A stretch of 64,000 bases of DNA from Rhyacophila brunnea (lineage: Eukaryota; Arthropoda; Insecta; Trichoptera; Rhyacophilidae), in contig JAGYXB010002044.1 of the NCBI GenBank assembly GCA_022495005.1, positions 310,001-374,000 of the forward strand, read 5' to 3'. Of this stretch, positions 56,452 to 64,000 are shown one piece after another. The stretch's first letter is position 1. The number at the start of each line of letters is the position of its first letter. The notes under the pieces are model-generated. The model searched no databases. It was given only the letters and a program-made list of their open reading frames with translations, and was not told the origin of the DNA. Both the position numbers and the translations under genes were made by a program.

Positions 56452-56643
56452 AAACCTTGGATTGCGAGTGTAAAATAAATGTTACCTTGATAAACGAGCA
56501 AGGTCTTGCTATACGAGCAAAATTTTGTAGAAAAGCACCACCCGAGTAAGTCTGTAGCAGTGTGAGCGATGAAAATTTGATAAACGAGTCCTTTGGATTA
56601 GATACACGTATCAAAAATGTATTATGTTCGCAATCCAAGGTTT
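56452..56643. mobile_element. Tc1/mariner (pogo/Tigger-like) MITE
   Basis: AAACCTTGGATTGCGA and its inverse form the ends, with TA on both sides (56450-56451 and 56644-56645). The interior repeats GATAAACGAG and ACGAGCAA motifs. The TTGGATTGCGAG...AACGAGC pattern is, from memory, widespread in animal pogo-type MITEs. The 126-codon minus frame across it is a passenger. Confidence 0.8.
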
Positions 56644-56649
56644 TATTGT

Positions 56650-57305
56650 ATGTTGAAATCGCATGGGGTATTTTGAGAATTTTTTTGTAATGTTGGACTT
56701 AAGGGGGAGAGGCATGCCAGCAGAGGCACCTAGCGGAAAAATACGAAGCTTGCAATTTGAGACATATTTTTGATAATTTACAATTTCAACTATATTAATT
56801 AATAAATATAAATCTGAATAAATTAAAGAGAATTTTTTTAAGTCAAAGATAAACTTACAATTGTGTCGCTACATTTCAAAATCAGCCAAGTCCACCTTTA
56901 GGTATTTTGTACTTTTTTGTGAATTGCTGAAGAACTACTGCTTTCTAACATTTCTGCATTATCAAAATGTGGAATTTATTAATTTTAAATATTCTATACT
57001 CGAAATAATATAAACTTTCACCCTTATGACTGTGTGTTTGAGAAAACAAAAAACTGTTTTTCTCCTATTCCTAAATTATGGACTTAGCTGATTTTTAAAA
57101 TCGATACAATTGTAAAAAAATGTTGTAAAATGTGAATTTGTTACAGGTCTACATCTATGGTCATATTTATTATTAAAATGTAGTTTATTAAGTTTTCTAT
57201 TCAACTGAAGTTGGCAGTAAGATTATGTTAACACGCGTGTTTGAACATATACCGTACCGAAAAAACTGTTTTTCCGGTTCAGTTCCGGTTCGAAGCCCTG
57301 GCTTA
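56650..57305. other. No recognised feature
   Basis: GTTAACACGCGTGTTTGAAC at 57227 recurs with one change at 36570. Otherwise nothing. Confidence 0.4.
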
Positions 57306-57309
57306 AATG

Positions 57310-57348
57310 CAGTGTCAGGGTTCCGCGGAGTCCGGTTGGAAATCACTG
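57310..57348 (-). mobile_element. Possible hAT end
   Basis: Reversed, it reads CAGTGATTTCCAACCGGACT and CCGCGGAACCCTG, close to the CAGTG...GCGGAACCC ends of Charlie-like hAT elements. No partner or TSD. Confidence 0.35.
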
Positions 57349-58180
57349 TTGCAATGAAACATTATTGTAAAACATGTAATAAATTAAAATGTATTGAATT
57401 GCAATGATTAATCGATTCTCTCAAGTTTAACTATTGTGGCATTTGAAAGGAAATAACACACAATCGATAGATCAATACAAGAATATAATATTAATGATTT
57501 ATCAATAAATAGATTTTGTATAATAAATGTTAAAAATAATAATACAACGTTTGACTTTTCAATGTCCTTTCGCGAGTTTATTGTATTGATTGATTTGACA
57601 TCGGGTTTGCTCATTGCTGTGGCATGTACGTAATAATAAATCATGATATCGGAATAATTAATTTGTTTACCTTGTGATTTCAATCATATTTTGTTTAAAA
57701 AAAACACACGTAGAATTGGAAACAATCAGAAATTTTCAGTCTTGATTGAAGATAATACAAATATTGTGTTTATTGTATGATCAATGACAACATTATATAG
57801 TCAGGGATAACCAACCTTATTTTTATCAAGGGCACATTTACCGTCAAAAATGGAATGGCGAGCATTTTATTTCCAATGAAACTTACATAATTTAGACAGA
57901 GAATAGTAGGTATATAGTACTCTCCAACAAGAAGATTTAGGCAAAAGCCGGAAGGCGCTGTTTTCGACTAAATGGGAAGAGCTTGTTAGTTTATAATGGA
58001 ATTGCGGTTAAAAATGGGAGGAGCTTGTTAGTTCACAGTTTTAACACGTAGCCAAGAAGATGTTGTTCGAGTATACATACCCATATACTTCCCATATACA
58101 TATTTGACAAATAAATATGAAACATACATAATTTGAAGACACCACAGATTTATATACTTAGATTATTCTTTTTCCTTTGA
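57349..58180. other. Mostly unrecognised; a second hAT-like end
   Basis: CAGGGATAACCAACCTTATT, ATCAAGGGCACATTTACC at 57803 is like an hAT terminus. No partner end. Confidence 0.35.
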
Positions 58181-58189
58181 CTATGTTCG

Positions 58190-58592
58190 ATCCTAATAGA
58201 AATATATTATGGACCTCAACGAAATGGAGGTTTGTATTAACATTTTTTTACGAGAAATGGATGTTATAGTTACAGCTCAAAAAAATATAAGTAAGTATAA
58301 GTATATTATTTTCTTTATAACACTACAACAGGCTCAGAGGCCCAATAACGGTAGTGTAGTGAAACAATAGTGTATTTAGTGATAGTGAAACAATCACAAC
58401 CAACCGCTTTGAGAAATATATTGTGACCTCACCGGGTCGAACACGTAACTCCCGGATGAAAGACCAGCGACTCACGCACCGCACCACGAAAGGCACTTGC
58501 TCAACCTTTTAGGTTCATACTCTGACTCCAAACACAAATTGAAAAACAATACATTGTGTCAGACTCAGGATTCGCTAGGCCACCGTGGGTGT
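58190..58592 (-). mobile_element. SINE-1, minus, split by SINE-2
   Basis: The 3' part (58190-58276, with GGAGGTTTGTATTAACA and ACGAGAAATGGATGTT) and 5' part (58497-58592, with CACTTGCTCAACC, ACACAAATTGAAAAACAATA and CCACCGTGGGTG) belong to one SINE-1. The box B region is damaged. Confidence 0.8.
58277..58496 (-). mobile_element. SINE-2 inserted in SINE-1
   Basis: The minus strand has head TTTCGTGGTGCGGTGCGTGA, box B GTTCGACCC, then GTTTCACTACACTACCGTTA and an AT-rich tail. It matches 38997-39180. The insertion fixes the order: SINE-1 is older at this site. Confidence 0.75.
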
Positions 58593-58599
58593 AAAAAAA

Positions 58600-59090
58600 C
58601 TTTTTATAAAAAATACGACGCCCGACGGGTTTATTCGCGCAAATGTGTTTTAAAAATTAAGCTACGGGTATCCTATCTAATTACTACAAAATTATTCTAC
58701 GTGAAATGTACAGAGCAGATTAATAAATAAAACTGTAAAAGCCATCGCCGTGGACCAATATTTTGAAGCAGGGTATTTTTTGGCGGTCAAGCCATAAAAC
58801 CCAAACATAATAAAGCATCCCTACGGCACTCAACATTGGATGCACGCCACATTTACGTTACAAACTTTAATGCATATAATTATCATACAGAAGTCTCCGT
58901 CAAGTAACCTTGCCATTTGGAATAGATGTTTTTGAATGAAAACGTGAATAAACCAATCGAGTGCCCGGCTTTTACAAATACATTTATACGGTTGCGTATA
59001 TACACAAATCCTTGTCATTGTGTACAATGGCAAGGTTAACTAAAGGGAACTATTTAAAATATCATATTCTAAGACGTGTTTAAGATTATC
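58600..59090. other. No recognised feature
   Basis: A ~20-bp stretch (ATCGCCGTGGACCAA, TTTTGAAGCAGGG) near 58745 recurs at 45148. Otherwise nothing. Confidence 0.35.
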
Positions 59091-59092
59091 CG

Positions 59093-59160
59093 ATATTTTT
59101 CCACACTCGAGATCCATTGCCTGTTATACGCTACTCCCATTAATTTTGTGTTCCCTGGTG
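59093..59160 (-). repeat. Repeat X fragment, reversed
   Basis: TTTTTCCACACTCGAGATCC and GCTACTCCCATTAATTTTGT are the reverse of the repeat X start. Confidence 0.45.
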
Positions 59161-59529
59161 AAATACATATTAACTTGTTTTAATTTGGTTATCGATTTTT
59201 GTGTTTTAAATCAAGGTATCAATTAAGTCAAGTGCCCTAATTAGTCGCTCTATTTTAGTTTTTTAACAATTATTGAACTCAGTATTATTGAAGTTTTAAA
59301 TATTATTTTAAGACGTTATAACCTAAATAATATAATAAAACAGATAATTAGAAATATGTAATTATGTTTTTACTCATTAAAATTAGTAAAAATATACAAC
59401 TGAAGTATGCAAAAAAAGAATCACAATTTAATTAGTGTAATCTCTGGCATTTCTTCAATCATTTTTTCATAGTTAGGAATGTAATGGATATTCCTTTTCT
59501 TAAACAGCCATTATACATTGAACGCTAAA

Positions 59530-59635
59530 GACGCGCCCAGCGCGTAACGATTAGGTGGCCATTCGATATAATTAGCATGCTATTTAAATGTGCTAATTAA
59601 AAAGTAATTATCGAGTCACCAGTCAATGTGTTAAT
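59530..59635 (+). repeat. Repeat shared with 46925-47040
   Basis: GGCCATTCGATATAATTAGC, ATGCTATTTAAATGTG and the end CAATGTGTTAA align with the earlier copy. Confidence 0.65.
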
Positions 59636-59927
59636 CAGTCGCGATCTGTATTTCGATTTTATTATGTTTATTGGTTTTATCAAGGAACACAAAATTAACT
59701 GTTATTATGTCATGGAAAAGTTTTATTTTTATACAGGGGAGCTAATTCTAAACAGTGGATTTATTGAGGGGGGTTTCTATCCAGGGGATATTGCATTTTT
59801 TTTGTTACTCTTAATATTAATACCAAGAATATAGTCCAGGGGGGGGGGGAAACTTTTTGGATGGAGGGCCAAATTCAAGAATTCAAAATGAGCGGCGGGC
59901 CGCAAGTAAAATACCATTTTTCGATAT

Positions 59928-61970
59928 CGTCACCGTTTTAGCAAAACCATCTATGTGCACTTTCTCAAATTGTGCAGGAGAAGGATAAAACTGAATAAAA
60001 AAATAATGTTACATTTAAACATTAAAATTATGAAGAATGCTTTATTATAATCAGAAAATGGTCTAAGATTATTATTTTGTTTACAAAAATCTTTTATTTT
60101 TAATACAAAAATAATAAAATACAGTTTGTGATGTCACATAAGTTGTTTTGACCGTTTTGTAAATACACATAGTTTAATTTATTCATCAAAATGTGAGTAA
60201 TAATAAATTCATTAAAAACTGTTACATAAATAATAGTTGAAATATACATAGTGCGTTAGTGATAAATTGCAATATCATTTTATTAATTATTATGCAATAG
60301 TGAGATGATATTATATTTATAAGTTCGTTTACTTTCTATTAGCAGGTTTAAATGTTAGGTTATCGTAGAAATAGTGGTGATCTTTCTCTATTACACTTTT
60401 TAATTCCTGAAGGTGTATGTATTTCGACTGCGATATTGGCAATGATTCATTATATATATTACAAAGGCAGTCAAAAAGTTGCACTGATGAAGTTGAGTTT
60501 GTAAAAGATTGTTCCATCTGGTAGATACTGTAACATTTTAATATATATACAACAGGATCTCCGATTCGTTTTCCTGGTCTGATTGAACTTAATCCAGATT
60601 TAATCTTATCCATAATTCTTAAAAATTTTAAATCAATGACATTAATTTTATAAGGTTGTTTTGGTCTTGCTAGCCACATACGTGCTATATAATCAGATGG
60701 TGAATATATTGGAGGCTTAAAATACTTTTCTTAGGTGGCATGTGCACTATCGGTCTCTATCATGGTGTGGCCTTTTTCCAGAAAAAGATGTTGAATCTCG
60801 ATGTTTTTTCTCTCTAAAGATATAACTTAGAGCAGTAGCGAATAATTTATTTCGGTTTTGATATCCACACCCATCCGATATTAGAATTATTTCATTGTAT
60901 TGTCCTGCTTTCGATGAGATGAGACAAATTCATTAGAAGATACATTATGAAGAATGTATATGGTGAAATTGTGTAGTTGCAGCATTTGTTTATAATACAT
61001 TTGTGCCTGTGTTTTGGACATAGCAGCACACTTTGGAGATCCATTGTGATTACTAACCGTCCAGTAATACTTCTGGTACTCTCCTTCATTTCATTTTTGG
61101 TCTTCTAGCATATTTTTTTTTTTTTTAATAATGTGGCTATTGTATTTCATTTCTGAAACATTCTTCATTTTATAACTACAGCAGATGGCAGTGATGGCAC
61201 ACTGATCATTACGTGGTTGGTGGATACTGATTTTTTGGTGGTAAATATACTGGAGTATATTCTGCTGCTTTATGACCATTTTCCAGAGACCATTTTTTAT
61301 ATTCATCATGCATTTGTATTTTGGATCGGAAACACGATTCCACATACACCCTGGAGGTATTTTCTCTGCAATAATGGCTGGGAACTTTGGAATTAGATCC
61401 AACCATAATGTAACATTTTTCCACAAATCTCTCCGTTTTGATTTTTGGTTGCACTACCAATTATTTATCTTCATTCAGATTCTTATTACCTGTCATTGTT
61501 GCTTTCAATTGGCCACTGTCATCGAGACGTTTGTAGTTGTTTATCCAACTTTTAAATTAATTCTCGCCTATACCCTATTGACCATGTAGGCATCTTCCAG
61601 AAATTATTGAATATTTACTGTCTCTCTTTTTAGAAAGCATCTTTCAAACCGTCGTGCAAGACCATAATGCATAGCATATAACATAGAAACAAACTATGTG
61701 TAGCCAAACTGTAAAAAACATTACACTCTCGATATCAAAATACCATCTACCTATATGTTACTATAATATACACATAGTTGTTTTTGTGAACCGTGGTTTT
61801 TGAACCTTACACATAGCTGTTTTTTATTTTTTGAAATAACTTCGGAGCGAGTTTACCCAACACATAGATCATTTTACTGGCCTATAGAGAAAAAAATAAG
61901 GAATGACTTAGTATTTAAAAGTCATTTTTGATAAAAGTGACACATAGATGGTTTTGCTAAAACGGTGACG
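59928..61970 (-). mobile_element. ATAT-flanked DNA transposon nested in the hAT element
   Basis: Inverted ends CGTCACCGTTTTAGCAAAAC continue to CATCTATGTG on both sides. ATAT flanks both ends (59924-59927 and 61971-61974). CACATAG motifs recur in the right subterminal region (about 61752, 61796, 61857, 61940). The 2.04-kb element carries a decayed transposase-like gene on the minus strand. A 4-bp ATAT target recalls Sola-type elements, but I cannot assign a superfamily by eye. It shares its ends with the MITE at 43650. Confidence 0.88.
60330..61500 (-). pseudogene. Transposase-like pseudogene (DUF7869-like insect family)
   Basis: Minus-strand segments in changing frames follow the order of a large family of uncharacterised insect proteins. 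They are VPSHYCREN (about 61360-61386), QPRNDQCA (61180-61218), MDLQSVLLCP (61010-61050), YKQMLQLHNFTI, ISDGCGYQNRN (60847-60885), EKGHTMIETDSAHA (60735-60775), YIARMWLARPKQPY, RPGKRIGDPVV (60550-60575) and KYIHLQELKSVIEKDHHYFY (about 60380-60440). The DLQ, SDG..YQNRN and GHT..E.DS.HA motifs are the likely acidic/His core of an RNase H-like nuclease. That role is inferred. At least three frameshifts and several stops show that it is dead. The assignment to DUF7869-like proteins is from memory of the motif order. Confidence 0.75.
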
Positions 61971-62046
61971 ATATACACTATTTATTATCACGAAAAATAA
62001 ACATTTCAAAAAAATTAATGAGAGGAATGAAACTGTTGTACATTTT

Positions 62047-62375
62047 TTTAAATTCAGGTGTTAATTTTGTAGTTGATATTCTCAAAACTGCTTGTAAATG
62101 GCTATCAGAGATATTTGATCGTAAAGAATTTTTATTGAGGTTCATGATCGAAAATGTTTGTTCACATATATAAATTGATCCAAATATAACGAAAAAATTT
62201 CTTGCATAATCTTTAAGTTGGTCGAATTTGTCAGAATTAAGGACATTGTAAAATTTGGAGATTTATTCACGACGATGCAATTCTCGTAAATCAGTATCAC
62301 ACTGCAGATCAATAATCTCAAGTTGTAGCTCTGTCAGTACACTATCAATATCTATTGAAATCGATGTTCAACGTA
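62047..62375 (-). pseudogene. hAT transposase C-terminal region
   Basis: The minus strand encodes SVLTELQLEIIDLQCDTDL, then a stop/frame change, FDQLKDYARNFFVIFGSIYI, CEQTFSIMNLNKNSLRS and DSHLQAVLRISTT. This is the hAT dimerisation domain (CEQ.FS.MN..K...RS.L.D.HL...L) of the ZBED/GTF2IRD2-like group. It lies near the right end of the TSD-bounded element, so the gene ran right to left. The N-terminal and catalytic parts are deleted. Confidence 0.88.
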
Positions 62376-62590
62376 GAAAATAGTGGTTACATAGTGTGAG
62401 ACGAGACGCAAGGAAGACGTACTGAGATAATACATTTACGAAACAACAAATTCTTCAAATTTTAATCTATTGTCAATATTTTTTAAAAAAATATAAAAAA
62501 AAGTTATTCATAATCAGAAGTATAATTAATGATGGCGGGCCGCAAAAAAAATACCCGGCGGGCCGCAGTTTGCCCTCCCCTGATATAGTC

Positions 62591-63160
62591 TATAATACGT
62601 CGTGAATGTGTCACCAATATTGATATGGAAGTTTTAAAAAAATATGGAAAATCACGCCAATTATTTTATTATTATAGATATAGGTGTCTAGTAGGGAACT
62701 ACCTATATTTTCCTAGAAAATATCAAATACTAAATTATGTTTGTTTAAAAATAAAGTAAATTCAATTTAAATGCGCATGACTGACGTTTAAATGACGCAC
62801 AATATTGAGAAGATAATAATTTTTGACACTAAAATGGAGTTATTATAATTTTATACTGAAAAGCAATAAATAAACGAGAAACATGTTGTGTCGGAAAATA
62901 CGCCCGCATTATTGTCAAAATTTGCAAATTACATGACGGCTTTATCAGTCAATCACTCGAAATTGGGACAGATACCTTGTTTTGCGTGTTAAATTGTGTT
63001 ACATTTACGTAAGCTTTGTGACCTTAAGCAAGGGATCATGTCCTCTAAGCCTGATTTGAGAAAGGTACATAATATTCTTAGTTATCGACTTATGTCAGAC
63101 ATTTCCTGCCAATTGTCTTTCTCATTAAAATTGATTGTCTTATTAAAATTGATTCATCAT
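62591..63160. other. No recognised feature
   Basis: AT-rich. The frame at 62996-63187 has no motif. Confidence 0.4.
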
Positions 63161-63164
63161 CATC

Positions 63165-63395
63165 ATCAGCCGGGCTCGATCCAATAGTGGATGAAGGTCT
63201 CCCCTAGCTTACCCCCACTCTTCTCAGTCCCTAGTTCTTTGCTTCCACGTACATCCACCGAAATTTATGCGTTCGTCTATCCAGCAGGTTTTAGTGCGTC
63301 CCTGTGGACTTTTAGTGCCCCTTGGGTACCGCTGTATGATAGAATTTATCCAGCGGTTGTCCACTCGTCAAATGACACTCCAGCCCATTGCCATT
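63165..63395 (-). pseudogene. RTE-type LINE-2 3' end, minus
   Basis: On the minus strand: TGGACAACCGCTGGATAA, TCGGTGGATGTACGTGGAAG, ACTGAGAAGAGTGGGG, CTTCATCCACTATTGGATCG, then a TGATGATGATGA tail. Collinear with 25935-26135 on the plus strand. Frames are broken by stops. Confidence 0.75.
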
Positions 63396-63514
63396 TCAAT
63401 TTATTTCAATTTCAATTTCAATTTATTTATTTTTAACATATTGTGGACATAACAAATTATAAGTTTAAGACGTTCACAACATGACATTTAGAAACAAAGA
63501 AATATAAAACAGTA

Positions 63515-63912
63515 TTACATAAAAAAGAGGTAGATCAGTATAGAGATAGATAGTATGTTATTAAACAGTAGAAATGTGCAAATACAAAAAATATAAATTA
63601 GGTAGGTACAAGGAAGTACACCGGATGAGTTAAGCAGACTATACTCATCCTCACGTAGGTGAAATATATCAACACCCGAAGCAATTTCGTTGAACATAGT
63701 TATCGCCCTCCCAATTGGCATTACCAGTGGCAGGTTGGTTCTGCACCTTGGGAGAATAAACAACTGATAGTCTCTATTTCTAAGATAGTTATCAGGGACA
63801 CACAGGTCAAGACTGCCCAGAATGGCAGAGTTCTCATGTATACCTCGTATAAGTCGAAAAAAATACGTAGCTACATAAAGATTTCTTCTAAATTGCAGAC
63901 TACTTTTTTTTC
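63515..63912 (-). pseudogene. Jockey/CR1-like LINE C-terminus
   Basis: A continuous minus-strand frame reads LQFRRNLYVATYFFRLIRG, SAILGSLDLCVPDNYLRNR, YQLFILPRCRTNL, PIGRAITMFNEIASGVDIFH and ends at 63515. The pattern L..RR...L..L..G...LL..L...VP...R....LF..PRCRTN...SP..R....FN....DIF is the C-terminal tail of Jockey/CR1-group reverse transcriptases. The open frame extends upstream of the first Met to about 63912, then breaks near a run of A. The (TTTCAA)n-like stretch at 63398-63430 lies beyond its 3' side. Confidence 0.8.
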
Positions 63913-64000
63913 ATCTGAATAGCGTCCGTTATCACATCGCGTACTCTTGTAATATTTGAATTATTTGGCTTGATTTAAAACACTAAAAAAACTAATATAA

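Larger units (their letters stand above)
59837..62582 (-). mobile_element. hAT element with TSD ATATAGTC
   Basis: The 8-bp duplication ATATAGTC is perfect on both sides (59829-59836 and 62583-62590). The ends are CAGGGGGGGGGG...AAACTTTTTGG and, reversed, CAGGGGAGGGCAAACTGCGG. GGCGGGCCGC motifs lie inside both. This is the CAGGGGTGGGCAAAC-type end of many animal hAT elements. It carries the last part of a transposase gene on the minus strand and a complete nested element (59928-61970). Without the insert it would be ~0.7 kb. Confidence 0.93.

Noticed and set aside
56258..56638. 126-codon minus frame, the longest after the LINE frames
   Set aside because: It covers the TA-flanked MITE and its flank. 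The repeated strings derive from the MITE interior.
61272..61589. 105-codon plus-strand frame
   Set aside because: It is antisense to the transposase-like pseudogene, which shows the recognisable motifs.
1..64000. CRISPR array, bacterial operon or rRNA genes
   Set aside because: The tandem arrays are transposon-derived with no unique spacers, and no prokaryotic coding pattern or rRNA motif was seen.
1..64000. LTR retrotransposon or endogenous virus
   Set aside because: No long direct repeats with TG...CA ends, primer-binding site, or gag/pol/env-like frame could be recognised.

Overview
This window reads as repeat-dense, AT-rich insect nuclear DNA, most likely from a moth or butterfly. The lepidopteran call rests on frequent GTAGGTA/TACCTAC runs, RTE-type LINE 3' ends that finish in ATGATGATG tails, several tRNA-headed SINEs and many MITEs. 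It is an inference, and I cannot name the species. I find no complete host protein-coding gene. The window is either intergenic or lies inside a very large intron. The only candidate host coding sequence is one 174-bp exon-like segment at 32792-32965. Almost everything else I can support is a mobile element, usually nested, and many have visible target-site duplications (TSDs).

0-13.5 kb: MITEs and SINE pieces surround a 9.3-kb cluster (2621-11926) of four copies of one non-autonomous Helitron-like family. The copies alternate in orientation and form large inverted repeats. Each copy has a fixed 5' block (terminus TCCTACAG), a middle built of hAT-type MITEs and a ~69-bp tandem array made from them, a ~137-bp minisatellite built from a LINE 3' end, and a 3' block ending in a hairpin plus CTAG. 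The cluster splits an older dispersed repeat, which supplies the empty-site reference. A Harbinger-like MITE follows at 12.8 kb.

13.5-32.7 kb: scattered SINE copies, fragments of two non-LTR retrotransposons, foldback MITEs, a fragment of an hAT transposase (29.56 kb) and long AT-rich stretches with nothing recognisable.

32.8-47 kb: the exon candidate, a Jockey-like RT fragment, an hAT element with an 8-bp TSD that carries another MITE, and a stacked nest at 43.5-45.0 kb (hAT-like element containing an ATAT-flanked MITE immediately beside a TA-flanked one).

47-59 kb: two Harbinger-like MITEs sharing one TAA between them, an hAT element with TSD ACACAATG carrying a duplicated MITE, a full-length SINE, a pogo/mariner-like MITE and a SINE inserted in a SINE.

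59.8-62.6 kb: an hAT element with a perfect 8-bp TSD (ATATAGTC) contains a 2.04-kb element flanked by ATAT. That inner element carries a frameshifted transposase-like pseudogene. Its termini match the small MITE at 43.65 kb, so the window seems to hold both a coding and a non-coding member of one family. The last kilobase holds two LINE 3' regions on the minus strand.

The genes do not work together as a pathway. What can be read is a history of insertions.
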